Of a stretch of DNA of 64,000 bases, positions 24,521 through 32,535 are shown in pieces (the first letter of the stretch is position 1; each line of letters starts with the position of its first letter). Origin of the DNA: Nakamurella sp. A5-74 (GTDB lineage Bacteria; Actinomycetota; Actinomycetes; Mycobacteriales; Nakamurellaceae); the NCBI RefSeq assembly GCF_040438885.1, contig NZ_CP159218.1, positions 992,001 through 1,056,000 on the forward strand. Direction: 5' to 3'. A program made the position numbers and the translations under genes. Under the pieces are notes generated by a model. It saw nothing but the letters and a program-made list of their open reading frames with translations. It did no database searches and was not told where the DNA came from.

Positions 24521-25937
24521 GTCCCGCATAGTGGTGTAGCGCGGCGGCTGGCCCTGGTCCGGGTCTGGACATGGGTGCGGTCACCGCGTGATCCTTCGAG
24601 TGAACCTCTCACAGCACTCTCGAATGGAGCATCACGATGACCGCACCACACATTGTCGACCCCTGCTGGTCTGCTTGGCGAGGCCCTCGCGGAAGCGAGC
24701 CCGGACCTGATGCGGAGCCTGTTGCAGGCCACGATCAACGCGTTGCTGTCCGCGGACGCCGACGCGATCGTGGGCGGCGAGTACGGCCGGCCCACCCCGG
24801 GGCGGACCGCGCAACGCAACGGTTACCGCACCCGGGAGCTGGACACCCGGGTCGGCACGATCGATGTCGCCGTGCCGAAGCTGCGGACCGGCACGTACTT
24901 CCCGGAATGGTTGCTGGAGCGCCGCAAACGAGCCGAATCGGCGCTGATCACGGTCGTCGCGGACTGCTACCTCGCCGGGGTGTCGACCCGCCGGATGGAC
25001 AAACTCGTCAAGACGTTAGGCATCAACTCCTTGTCGAAGTCGCAGGTGTCCAGGATGGCCGCCGACCTCGATGAGCACGTGGAGCAGTTCCGGCACCGCT
25101 CGTTGGCCGATTCCGGTCCGTTCACGTTCGTCGCCGCCGATGCGTTGACGATGAAGGTCCGTGAGGGCGGCCGGGTGGTGAACGCGGTCGTGCTGATCGC
25201 GACCGGCGTGAACAACGACGGCCGCCGCGAAGTGTTGGGGCTGCGGGTCGCGACCAGCGAAACAGGGCCGGCATGGAACACGTTCTTCGCCGACCTCGTC
25301 GCCCGCAAACTCACCGGCGTGAAACTCGTGACCTCCGACGCCCATTCGGGGTTGAAGGACGCGATCGCCGCGAACCTGCCCGGCGCGGCGTGGCAACGTT
25401 GCCGCACCCACTACGCCGCGAACCTGATGTCCGTGACCCCGAAAAGCATGTGGCCGGCCGTGAAAGCGATGCTGCACAGCGTCTATGACCAACCCGACGC
25501 ACAGGCTGTCACCGCGCAGTTCGACCGGCTCATCGACTACGTCACCGACCGGCTGCCCGCAGTGAGTGAACACCTCACCGCGGCGCAACACGAGATCCTG
25601 GCCTTCACCGGCTTCCCCGAAGGGCTGTGGCAGCAGATCTGGTCGAACAACCCGAACGAGCGACTGAACCGGGAGATCCGCCGCCGCACCGACAGTGTCG
25701 GGATCTTCCCCAACCGCGAAGCCATCGTTCGCCTCGTCGGCGCCGTCCTAGCCGAACAGACCGACGAATGGGCCGAAGGACGCCGCTACCTCGGCCTCGA
25801 CATCCTCGCCAAGTCCCGCCTCCACCTCATCACCGCCACCGAACCCGACAACCACCAGGAGACCGACCTGCCCGCACTCACCGCCTGAACACCAACGAAG
25901 AATCACGCACCGCTACACCACCACCAGGGGCTTGACC
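24515..25937 (+). mobile_element. IS256-family insertion sequence, 1423 bp
   Basis: The element is bounded by an exact 8-bp duplication (GCCGACTT). The terminal inverted repeats, 24515-24541 and 25911-25937, match at 19 of 27 positions, with an 11-base identical inner block (GTGGTGTAGCG). It contains one transposase gene on the plus strand. Perfect target copies and an unbroken flanking gene indicate a recent insertion. Confidence 0.94.
24653..25888 (+). CDS. IS256-family transposase with a 5' frameshift
   Basis: A 411-residue DDE transposase frame. Catalytic residues are in FVAADALTMKVREGG (D), KLVTSDAHSGLKDAI (D) and WSNNPNERLNREIRRR (E), all intact. The natural start appears to be ATG 24637 with GGAG upstream, encoding MTAPHIVDP, the usual N-terminus of this subfamily. 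An extra T at 24664 shifts that frame, and only a TTG at 24653 opens the long frame directly. Either TTG initiation or slippage rescues it, or the copy is now silent. Codon use matches the host. Confidence 0.9.
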   Translation: MSTPAGLLGEALAEASPDLMRSLLQATINALLSADADAIVGGEYGRPTPGRTAQRNGYRTRELDTRVGTIDVAVPKLRTGTYFPEWLLERRKRAESALITVVADCYLAGVSTRRMDKLVKTLGINSLSKSQVSRMAADLDEHVEQFRHRSLADSGPFTFVAADALTMKVREGGRVVNAVVLIATGVNNDGRREVLGLRVATSETGPAWNTFFADLVARKLTGVKLVTSDAHSGLKDAIAANLPGAAWQRCRTHYAANLMSVTPKSMWPAVKAMLHSVYDQPDAQAVTAQFDRLIDYVTDRLPAVSEHLTAAQHEILAFTGFPEGLWQQIWSNNPNERLNREIRRRTDSVGIFPNREAIVRLVGAVLAEQTDEWAEGRRYLGLDILAKSRLHLITATEPDNHQETDLPALTA

Positions 25938-25945
25938 GCCGACTT
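25938..25945 (+). repeat. Right target-site duplication of the IS256 element
   Basis: GCCGACTT, an exact copy of 24507-24514, directly follows the right inverted repeat. Confidence 0.9.
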
Positions 25946-26140
25946 CCCAGCGACAGCGACGCCGTGCAGCTCTGGGATCACGTCGTCGGGCTGGCCAGTT
26001 TCCCCGGCTTCGCCGAACTCAAGCGCAGCTTGCGGGAACAACCGCAACTCCGCAGCTTCGGCTTCGACCCGAACAAACATGGGACAGCCGCCGTGATCGA
26101 GGAAGACTGGCACGGCGGGAGCCGCCGTCAGAAGAAGTAA
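25946..26140 (+). pseudogene. Rv2466c-like gene, 3' part
   Basis: Reading on from the right target copy gives PSDSDAVQLWDHVVGLASFP then GFAELKRSLREQPQLRSFGF and a basic tail ending in TAA at 26138-26140. LWDxxxxLAxFPGFxELKRS is the expected C-terminal helix pair of the Rv2466c-like family. The frame fuses perfectly with codon 195 of the 5' part, giving a 259-residue parent protein. The tail after FGF is longer than usual for the family. Confidence 0.82.
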
Positions 26141-26219
26141 CCAGAAGGACAGGACGCTGCGGAAGGTGCGGGCACGCGGGTTGTCCTCTGAGGTGGCTGG
26201 CTCTCGGCGAAGCCAGCCC

Positions 26220-26446
26220 TCAGCCGAGCGCCATACCATCCAGCAGGTGCGCCTCGCGATGGTCGAGGGCGAGCCTGATCCCGCCGAAGACGACCACTTC
26301 CTGGCCCAACCAGGACGCGACGATCTCCGGCGGGTTGTCGATCATCGCGTGCGGCAGGAGCGACCGGGTGGTGGCGGCGAGCAGTTCGCCGGCGTCGGCG
26401 ATACCACCTGCAATCACCACCCGCTGCGGGTCGCGCAGGATCACCG
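26220..26446 (-). pseudogene. C-terminal remnant of a ROK-family sugar kinase/regulator
   Basis: About 74 residues survive: ILRDPQRVVIAGGIADAGEL then LAATTRSLLPHAMIDNPPEI and EVVVFGGIRLALDHREAHLL. This is the end of a ROK protein (GG-I-A-x-A-G-E and final LAL-helix). The ATP- and sugar-binding N-terminus is missing, replaced by the N-terminal part of an aldo/keto reductase in another frame. Confidence 0.7.
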
Positions 26447-26718
26447 GTTGCGGAGTACTTGGTGGACACCACCACCCGATCCCGCCGCCCCGTCAGGAAC
26501 CGGCCGAGGTACACCTCGGACTGCCCATCGGTGTACGCGTTCGCCGTGTCGACCATGTTGCCGCCGGCATCGAGGTAGACATCGAAGATGCGTCGTCCGG
26601 TCCTCTCGTCGGCACCCCATCCCCACGCATCCCCGAACGTCATGGCGCCCAACGACATCGGCGACACCCGCAGACCTGAACGGCCCAACAGACGATAGGA
26701 ATCCAAACCCGTCGTCAC
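26447..26718 (-). pseudogene. N-terminal remnant of an aldo/keto reductase
   Basis: From GTG 26718, with AGGAAAGGA upstream, about 90 residues read YRLLGRSGLRVSPMSLGAMT then FGDAWGWGADERTGRRIFDV and DTANAYTDGQSEVYLGRFL (catalytic Tyr of the DxxxxY region) then VVVSTKYSATG. The sequence then runs into the ROK remnant out of frame, so roughly 230 residues of the reductase are lost. A deletion joined the two genes at about 26447. Confidence 0.8.
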
Positions 26719-26827
26719 GGCACATCCTTTCCTCCGGCAGCCGGTTGCTGCCTGCACCGAGCCTGCTGCCGGCAGGGAGCGGCAGGAAGGACGAACACAT
26801 CCTGGGACGGCTGGTAGTTCCCGTGAA

Positions 26828-26980
26828 GTGACGGTCCGGGCGAGCGGGACCAGAGCGCTGAACCACCCCGCGGGTGGGCGGTTGAGCGTCACCTTCGAGG
26901 TGCTCGCCCCGATCGGGGATTCTGATCTGCGACTCATCGTCTACCGCGCCGCCGATGTGCCCAGCACGCACTCGACCGCA
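26828..26980 (+). pseudogene. Possible C-terminal remnant of an MmyB-like XRE regulator
   Basis: The plus frame encodes ALNHPAGGRLSVTFEVLAPI then GDSDLRLIVYRAADVPSTHS, which parallels the end of the MmyB domain (HPVVGELTVAYEALTLP, then YTVEPGSPS in the intact gene at 20080). The helix-turn-helix is absent. It lies divergent from the aldo/keto reductase remnant, the usual pairing of these families, so both may derive from one decayed module. Confidence 0.5.
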
Positions 26981-27295
26981 TCATCGAGGTCAGGTCTGAG
27001 CATCCGGACAGGCATCTGCACGCTCTGTGAATCGATCATCGTCGGCGTGCAGCCTGTTCGCTCGAGAATGGCGTCTCGGCTGCAGTCTGGGGGCGCGGCG
27101 TGCGCACCTCGCCGGACGGAAGCGCTGAGTCTCTCGCGCGAAGCATCACGGGCCACACGTCGAGCCCGATAGTTGTCCACACACCTCCAGTTGTCCACAC
27201 CCATGATCGAGCCGGATGCACTCTCTGCCCGCAAGGCACAGGCTCGAACTTCGATCGTCCGACACAGGTCGGACGGCTGTTCGGAGGGATGAGCG
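26981..27295. other. Junction between the accessory block and the pilin gene
   Basis: No gene is recognisable. The stretch carries the paired TTGTCCACA motif (27173-27199) and the pilin ribosome binding site GGAGGG (27283-27288). The right edge of the inserted block must lie left of the motif. Confidence 0.55.
27173..27199 (+). promoter_or_regulatory. Paired TTGTCCACA motif upstream of the pilin gene
   Basis: Two exact TTGTCCACA copies start at 27173 and 27191, 18 bp apart. The second ends 96 nt before the GTG of the pilin gene; the equivalent pair before ssd ends 106 nt before its ATG. The motif equals a high-GC DnaA box and sits in the same orientation in both places. Confidence 0.62.
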
Positions 27296-27538
27296 GTGGC
27301 ACAACGGATCCGGAGCATGAGACGGCGGTACCTGCGCAGGGCGATGCAGTTCTCGGTGGCGGTGCAGGAACGCATCCGCCGGGGCTTGCGCGACGACGCG
27401 GGAATGACGACCGTCGAGTACGCGGTGGGCACCGTCGTCGCCGCGGCGCTGGCTGCCGTGCTCTACAAGATCGTCACCGGGGACTCGATCGTGACAGGTC
27501 TGACCAACCTGGTGACGCGGGCCCTCGGCTCGGTATGA
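27296..27538 (+). CDS. Flp-type pilin (DUF4244, Rv3656c-like)
   Basis: An 80-residue prepilin starting at GTG 27296, with GGAGGG 7 nt upstream. A basic leader (about 36 residues) ends in RDDAG, then MTTVEYAVGTVVAAALAAVL is the pilin helix with Glu at +5 and Tyr at +6, the Flp hallmark for prepilin peptidase cleavage after Gly. The mature subunit would be about 44 residues. It should be the main Tad fibre subunit handled by TadA/B/C encoded 21 kb away. tadE- and tadF-like genes follow within 20 bp. Confidence 0.88.
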   Translation: MAQRIRSMRRRYLRRAMQFSVAVQERIRRGLRDDAGMTTVEYAVGTVVAAALAAVLYKIVTGDSIVTGLTNLVTRALGSV

Positions 27539-27555
27539 GCGGCCCGGTGTGAGGG

Positions 27556-27918
27556 GTGTCGGAGGCGGCGGACGGGGACGGTGATCGTGGCTCGGTGACG
27601 GTGGAAGCGGCGCTGTCGCTGGTCGCCGTCATCCTGGTGGCGTCGCTGGTGCTGGCGGGCGTGGGGTGCGCCGTGGCGCAGGTGCGCTGTGTCGATGCGG
27701 CACGGGAGGTGGCGCGGTTGCTCGCTCGGGGCGACAGTGCCGGCGCCGCGTCCGCGTTGGCGCAGGTGGGGCCTGCGGGTGCGTCGATGGCGGTCTCGGA
27801 GGGGAGTGGGATGGTCACCGTGACGATCCGTGCTGCGCCGGTGGGGGGACTGTTGCCGGGCGTCGAGCTGTCGGCGACGGCGGTCGCTGCGCTCGAGTTC
27901 GGCGTGGGCACGGGATGA
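27556..27918 (+). CDS. TadE-like pseudopilin
   Basis: A 120-residue protein from GTG 27556. DRGSVTVEAALSLVAVILVA shows a leader ending in Gly, Glu at +5 and one membrane helix, the TadE layout. The C-terminal part is a small exported domain (AAREVARLLARGDS). It corresponds to Rv3655c in the mycobacterial order. The stop overlaps the next start (ATGA). Confidence 0.82.
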   Translation: MSEAADGDGDRGSVTVEAALSLVAVILVASLVLAGVGCAVAQVRCVDAAREVARLLARGDSAGAASALAQVGPAGASMAVSEGSGMVTVTIRAAPVGGLLPGVELSATAVAALEFGVGTG

Positions 27919-28268
27919 GCGAACGTGACCGTGGTTCGGCGACGGTGGTGGCGGCGATCTTCCTGGCTGCTCTGCTGGCAGTGGTCGTGGTGGTGCTACA
28001 GCTCGCGGGCGCCGTGATCGCACGACACCGCGCGGGCTCGGCCGCCGATCTGGCAGCGCTGGCCGGCGCTGGGTTGGTACTGCTGGACCCGGGAAATGCC
28101 TGTGGGCGTGCGGGTTCGGTGGCCGTGGCGAACGGAGCGCGAGTGGTCTCCTGTGAGGTGCAGGGCTGGGATGTGCTGGTGACGACGGAGGTCGACGTCC
28201 GGATCGGGGTGTTCGCCGGCACGGCGGGTGGGAGGGCGAGGGCGACGGTGGTGCGCGAGCAGGGGTGA
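27915..28268 (+). CDS. Rv3654c-type TadE/TadF-like pseudopilin
   Basis: A 117-residue protein starting at ATG 27915. DRGSATVVAAIFLAALLAVV then VVVLQLAGAVIARHRAGSAA is a single N-terminal helix followed by DLAALAGA, the signature of the helicase-secretion-neighbourhood TadE-like family. The +5 position is Val rather than Glu, as often in this group. It is the last gene of the detached Tad half; the PPOX gene starts 25 bp later. Confidence 0.8.
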   Translation: MSERDRGSATVVAAIFLAALLAVVVVVLQLAGAVIARHRAGSAADLAALAGAGLVLLDPGNACGRAGSVAVANGARVVSCEVQGWDVLVTTEVDVRIGVFAGTAGGRARATVVREQG

Positions 28269-28293
28269 CACTTCGGCGACCTAGGCTGCGAGG

Positions 28294-28671
28294 ATGTCCA
28301 CGCCGAAGAATCTCGGACCAGATGAGTCCGCGTGGTTGACCACCCTGTCCGCGGATGGTTCACCGCACACCACACCCGTCTGGTTCGTCGCGGACGGAGA
28401 GTCGATCTGGGTGGCCACTTCGGTTGCGGCGCAGAAGGTTCGCAACCTGGCTCGTGACCCGCGGCTTTCGCTCGCTGTGGACGGATCTGGGCAACGGCCG
28501 CAGGTCGCCTCAGGCCGGTCCGCCGAGCGGGCCTGTGACCAGCACCCGGACATCATCGCTGCGTTCGCCGCCAAGTACCGCGGCTGGGACGCTGCAGATC
28601 CGACGCACTACGGCCCCCGAGTGCTGCTGGAGATCCAGGTCGATCGTTGGCTGCTGGGCGGTCCGGGCTGA
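28294..28671 (+). CDS. Pyridoxamine 5'-phosphate oxidase-fold (PPOX/F420 class) protein
   Basis: A 125-residue split-barrel flavin or F420 protein. AWLTTLSADGSPHTTPVWFV then IWVATSVAAQKVRNLARDPR is the PPOX signature with the basic cofactor-binding strand. A TAGGCT box six bases before the ATG suggests a short or absent leader. Members bind FMN or F420 and reduce small molecules; the specific substrate is unknown. It converges on the DUF1772 gene with no gap. Confidence 0.83.
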   Translation: MSTPKNLGPDESAWLTTLSADGSPHTTPVWFVADGESIWVATSVAAQKVRNLARDPRLSLAVDGSGQRPQVASGRSAERACDQHPDIIAAFAAKYRGWDAADPTHYGPRVLLEIQVDRWLLGGPG

Positions 28672-29124
28672 TCAGCGCGTGGCCGCGATCGCCATCAGCA
28701 CGAAGCCGGCCGTGATCACCGCCACGCGCACGAAGTGCAGACGGTCCCAGCGGCCGACCTGCTCCCGCCAGTCCGCCGGGAAATCGCTCCCGGACCACCG
28801 CCTGACCCGGTTGTTGATCGGAACCAGCAGGGTGACCGACATCAGGACGCTGACCAGCAACAGGCCGGCGCCGGCCACCCAGAACCACCGGCCCGAGCCG
28901 GCGACGGCCAGCGCAGTGACGACAGCCAGCACCACGGACGCGATGTACCAGAACGGCATCACGCGGCCGAGCAGGCGTGCTCCGTCGGTCCTCGCGGCCA
29001 GGCCACCGTTGTGCGGCAGTCGGTCGAAGATCGGGTTCACGAACACCGCGACGGCGAACTCCGCTCCCACCAGTATTCCGACGATCACCACGGTCACCAC
29101 GGAGATCAGCGTGTCCACGTCCAT
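28672..29124 (-). CDS. DUF1772 membrane protein
   Basis: A 150-residue integral membrane protein with four hydrophobic segments: LISVVTVVIVGILVGAEFAV, FWYIASVVLAVVTALAVAG, WVAGAGLLLVSVLMSVTLLV and VRVAVITAGFVLMAIAATR. VPINNRVRRWS followed by WDRLHFVR is the DUF1772 (anthrone-oxygenase-like) pattern. Function is uncertain. It diverges from a TetR gene whose operator covers the shared 90-bp region, so it is probably the regulated target. Confidence 0.82.
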   Translation of the reverse strand: MDVDTLISVVTVVIVGILVGAEFAVAVFVNPIFDRLPHNGGLAARTDGARLLGRVMPFWYIASVVLAVVTALAVAGSGRWFWVAGAGLLLVSVLMSVTLLVPINNRVRRWSGSDFPADWREQVGRWDRLHFVRVAVITAGFVLMAIAATR

Positions 29125-29174
29125 CCACTCCTTCGGTCAGGGCTCGGCTCCATCGGCCGCGTCACTGTCGACAC

Positions 29175-29204
29175 TATCTAGCAGCGCTAGATATAGCAAT
29201 GCTA
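29175..29204. promoter_or_regulatory. TetR operator between DUF1772 and tetR genes
   Basis: TATCTAGC at 29175-29182 and GCTAGATA at 29186-29193 form a perfect 8-bp inverted repeat with a 3-nt spacer. It is followed directly by a second palindrome TAGCA-A-TGCTA at 29194-29204. The site is 11 bp before the GTG of tetR and 51 bp before the DUF1772 start, so it can control both. Confidence 0.78.
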
Positions 29205-29214
29205 GGTTGACCGG

Positions 29215-29817
29215 GTGGTGAAGCCCGCAGCCGAGACGCGTCAGCAGCAGCTGACCCGACGGCACGGCCGGATCGTGTCGGCAGCCCGGGAGATGGCCGA
29301 GGCGTCGGGATGGGACGGGGTCACCACGCGCCGACTCGCGGACGCCATCGGCTACAGCCAGCCGGTGCTCTACGGCCACTTCCCACAGGGGAAGGCCGAG
29401 ATCATGGCAGCGGTGGCGCAGGTCGGATTCGTCGAGATGGCAGCCTTGATGAGCGGGGACGGCGCCGTCGAGCAGCACGGCGTTCACGTCGACCTGCTGC
29501 GCCGGGTGGTCGAGGGGTACCTGGCCTTCGCCACGCAGTCCCCGGCCACCTACGACGCGATGTTCAGCCTGCCCACCGAGTTGTTGTTCGCCGCCCCGGA
29601 ATCCCCGCACGAGTTGCGCGCCGGGTTCGACGTCCTGGTGCTGGCCGTCGGCGGCGATGCGGCAGCGCCGCGTCCCGCGGACGGACTGTCGGCAGAGCTC
29701 CTGTGGAGCACGCTGCACGGGATGGCGATGCTCGAGCGGGGTGGTCGCGTGCGGACGCAGGATCGGACGGGCCGGATCGAGGGTGTCCTCGAGCTGTTCC
29801 GCAGCCGGTCGCGCTAG
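29215..29817 (+). CDS. TetR-family regulator
   Basis: A 200-residue regulator starting at GTG 29215 (GTG 29218 also possible). The DNA-binding domain reads GRIVSAAREMAEASGWDGVT then RRLADAIGYSQPVLYGHFPQ. The C-terminal domain has ELLWSTLHGMAMLERGGRV, the common TetR_C pattern with WSxxHG. Its stop overlaps the convergent barstar-like gene by four bases. It probably represses itself and the DUF1772 gene. Confidence 0.88.
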   Translation: MVKPAAETRQQQLTRRHGRIVSAAREMAEASGWDGVTTRRLADAIGYSQPVLYGHFPQGKAEIMAAVAQVGFVEMAALMSGDGAVEQHGVHVDLLRRVVEGYLAFATQSPATYDAMFSLPTELLFAAPESPHELRAGFDVLVLAVGGDAAAPRPADGLSAELLWSTLHGMAMLERGGRVRTQDRTGRIEGVLELFRSRSR

Positions 29818-30248
29818 CGCAGTGCCAGGGTGATCGCCGGGTGGTCGGCGAACACGTCCAGCACCAGGTCGAAGTAGGTTCTTCCGGTGCCGGCTTCGAG
29901 GGTGCTGAGCTGCGTGGTGATGCCGGCAGTGGCGAAGGCTTCCGGCCGATCGAGCTTGTGCTGCAACCATTGCCGGGTGGCCTCGGTCCCCAACGCCTCG
30001 CGAGCGATCCGGTGGTCGAGCCAGATCACCTGCGCCGACGCACAGTCGAGCAACACCCCGTATCCGCCGTACAGCAGGTCGTTCAGCGCATCGAGGCTCT
30101 CACCCAGTCGCCAGTCGACCCCCACCATGAACACCCGGTTGATCTCGTCGTAGAACGAGGTGATGTCCCGGATGTTGTTCCCCTGCAGCGTCAGCACCAG
30201 CTGGGCTTCGGCGGCAGGCAGCAACCCGGCTGCGAGCCGATCGGTCAC
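29814..30248 (-). CDS. Barstar-family (RNase inhibitor-like) protein
   Basis: A 144-residue protein starting at GTG 30248, overlapping the copA stop (GTGA). [20 protein letters not shown] then [20 protein letters not shown] is the barstar domain (N-x-D-A-L-x-D-x-L). [13 protein letters not shown] and [20 protein letters not shown] follow. Barstar inhibits the secreted RNase barnase; no barnase-like gene occurs in this window, so an orphan immunity role or an unrelated function is possible. Its coupling to the copper operon is unusual. Confidence 0.8.
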   Translation of the reverse strand: MTDRLAAGLLPAAEAQLVLTLQGNNIRDITSFYDEINRVFMVGVDWRLGESLDALNDLLYGGYGVLLDCASAQVIWLDHRIAREALGTEATRQWLQHKLDRPEAFATAGITTQLSTLEAGTGRTYFDLVLDVFADHPAITLALR

Positions 30249-32491
30249 CGGAACCGCCGCAGTCGCAGGCTGTTCGCCACCACGAAGACCGATGACAACG
30301 CCATCGCTGCCCCGGCGATCATCGGGTTCAGCAGGCCGCCGGCCGCCAACGGCAGTGCGGCGACGTTGTATCCGAACGCCCAGAACAGGTTGCCCTTGAT
30401 GGTCGACAAGGTGCTGCGCGACAGCCGGATCGCGTCACCAGCGCTCCGCAGATCGCCGCGCACCAAGGTGAGGTCGGCGGCCTGGATCGCGGCGTCGGTG
30501 CCGGTTCCCATCGCCAGACCCAGGTCGGCGGTGGCGAGCGCGGCGGCATCGTTCACGCCGTCGCCGACCATCGCCACCACTCGGCCCTCCTTCTGCAGTC
30601 GCCGCACCACGTCCACCTTGTCCTGCGGCAGGACCTCGGCGATCACGTCGGCCTCGGCGATCCCCACCTGGGCAGCGACCGCTGCAGCGACCGCACGGTG
30701 GTCACCGGTGAGCAGGATCGGCGTCAGACCCAACGAGCGCAGCTGCGCCACGGCTTCGCGGGAGGTCGGTTTCACCTCGTCCGACACCACGATCAGCCCG
30801 CGGGCGGCGCCGTCCCACCCGACCGCGACGGCAGTACCGCCGGTCGCAGCAGCCCGGTCCAGGGCGGCTCGCGCGTCCGTGTCCACCCGCAGCTGGTGCT
30901 GTTCGAGCAGCGCCGGCCGTCCGACGACCACCGTCCGCCCGTCGACCGTTCCGCGTACTCCGAGACCCTCGCTGTTGGCGAAGTCCGCAACGGCCGGCAG
31001 CTCCGACACGGCCCGCCCTGCGTCGGCGATCGCGCGGCCGATCGGATGCTCGGAGGCGTCCTCCAGGGCTGCCGCCAGGGCGAGCAGCTCTGCCGGGTCG
31101 GAGCCAGACAGCGGGATGACGTCACGGACGGACATCTGCCCGGAGGTGACGGTGCCGGTCTTGTCCAGCACCACCGTGTCGATCTTTCTGGTCTGCTCCA
31201 ACACTTCCGGGCCCTTGATGATGATGCCCAGCTGGGCTCCGCGGCCCGTGCCGACCAGCAGCGCGGTCGGCGTCGCGAGTCCGAGGGCGCACGGGCAGGC
31301 GATGATCAGCACCGCAACGGCTGCGGTGAACGCGGCCGTCCAGCCGGCCCCGGCGATCACCCAACCGGCCAGGGTCAGCACCGACAGTGCGATGACGATC
31401 GGGACGAAGATCCCCGAGATCCGGTCGGCCAGTCGCTGGACCGCTGCCTTGCCGTTCTGCGCGTCCTCCACCAGCCGAGCCATCTGCGCGAGCTGGGTGT
31501 CGCTGCCGACACGGACCGCGCGTACCACGAGCCGTCCCCCGACGTTGGTGGTCGCCCCGATCACTGCATCTCCCGGTGCGACCTCCACCGGCACCGACTC
31601 GCCCGTCACCATCGAGGCGTCGATGGCGGAAGAGCCCTCTTGGATCTCGCCGTCGGTGGCGATCTTCTCACCGGGGCGCACCACGAACTCGTCGCCGACT
31701 GCCAGGCGGTCGATGGGGATCCTGCCCTCGACCCCGTCCCGGAGCACCGCGACGTCCTTGGCGCCGAGCTCCAACAACGCCCGGAGTGCGCTCCCCGCCT
31801 TCCGCTTCGAGGTGGCCTCGAAGTACCGCCCGGCGAGCAGGAAGGTGGTGACTCCGGCGGCCGCCTCCAAATAGATGTTGCCGGCGCCGTCCGTGCGGGA
31901 GATCGTCAACTCGAAGGCGTGCCGCATGCCGTGCTCGCCCGCGGTGCCGAAGAACAGCGCGTACACCGACCAGAGCAGCGCGGTGAGGGTGCCGACCGAC
32001 ACCAGGGTGTCCATCGTGGTGGCGCCGTGTCGGAGGTTGGTCCAGGCGGCGCGGTGGAACTGCCAACCACCCCAGACGACGACCGGTGCGGCCAGCGTCA
32101 GCGACAACCACTGCCAGTTGGTGAACTGCCAGGCAGGCACCATCGCGAGCAGGATCACGGGGATGGCCAGGACGGCCGAGACGAGCAATCGGTGGCGCAA
32201 CGCTCGTGTCGGATCGTCGGTGGCCGCCGGAGCAGGCGCGTCCGGAGGGGCCGGCAGGGCCGCGGCGTAGCCGGCCGCGGCGACCGTCGCGAGCAACGCG
32301 TCGGTCGAGACGTCGGACGCGGCGCTGACCTTCGCCTTCTCGGTCGCGTAGTTCACGCTGGCCTCGACTCCCGGCATCTTGTTGAGCTTGCGCTCGATCC
32401 GGTTGGCGCACGAGGCGCACGTCATCCCGGTGATCTCGAGTTCGATGCTGCGGGAGCTGGGATCCGTGCGCGGATCGGTGATGCTGCTCAT
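30245..32491 (-). CDS. copA: Copper-exporting P1B-type ATPase CopA
   Basis: A 748-residue pump. The N-terminal heavy-metal domain has [20 protein letters not shown]. Eight membrane helices include the transport motif [18 protein letters not shown] (CPC). Then come [10 protein letters not shown] (phosphorylated Asp), the actuator TGES motif ([10 protein letters not shown]), SEHPIGRAI (HP motif) and [20 protein letters not shown]. The last helices hold [17 protein letters not shown] and [18 protein letters not shown], the Cu(I) signature (YN, MxxSS). It exports Cu(I) across the membrane. Part of the csoR-copZ-copA operon, 44 bp after copZ. Confidence 0.96.
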   Translation of the reverse strand: MSSITDPRTDPSSRSIELEITGMTCASCANRIERKLNKMPGVEASVNYATEKAKVSAASDVSTDALLATVAAAGYAAALPAPPDAPAPAATDDPTRALRHRLLVSAVLAIPVILLAMVPAWQFTNWQWLSLTLAAPVVVWGGWQFHRAAWTNLRHGATTMDTLVSVGTLTALLWSVYALFFGTAGEHGMRHAFELTISRTDGAGNIYLEAAAGVTTFLLAGRYFEATSKRKAGSALRALLELGAKDVAVLRDGVEGRIPIDRLAVGDEFVVRPGEKIATDGEIQEGSSAIDASMVTGESVPVEVAPGDAVIGATTNVGGRLVVRAVRVGSDTQLAQMARLVEDAQNGKAAVQRLADRISGIFVPIVIALSVLTLAGWVIAGAGWTAAFTAAVAVLIIACPCALGLATPTALLVGTGRGAQLGIIIKGPEVLEQTRKIDTVVLDKTGTVTSGQMSVRDVIPLSGSDPAELLALAAALEDASEHPIGRAIADAGRAVSELPAVADFANSEGLGVRGTVDGRTVVVGRPALLEQHQLRVDTDARAALDRAAATGGTAVAVGWDGAARGLIVVSDEVKPTSREAVAQLRSLGLTPILLTGDHRAVAAAVAAQVGIAEADVIAEVLPQDKVDVVRRLQKEGRVVAMVGDGVNDAAALATADLGLAMGTGTDAAIQAADLTLVRGDLRSAGDAIRLSRSTLSTIKGNLFWAFGYNVAALPLAAGGLLNPMIAGAAMALSSVFVVANSLRLRRFR

Positions 32492-32535
32492 GGCGCTGCC
32501 TTCGGGATCGGGTGCTGCTGGAGGTGGGGAGAGGC

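Noticed and set aside
6441-27170. Prophage or integrative element as origin of the island
   Set aside because: No integrase, phage structural or conjugation gene and no tRNA or att-like direct repeat was found at the edges; only IS elements are visible.
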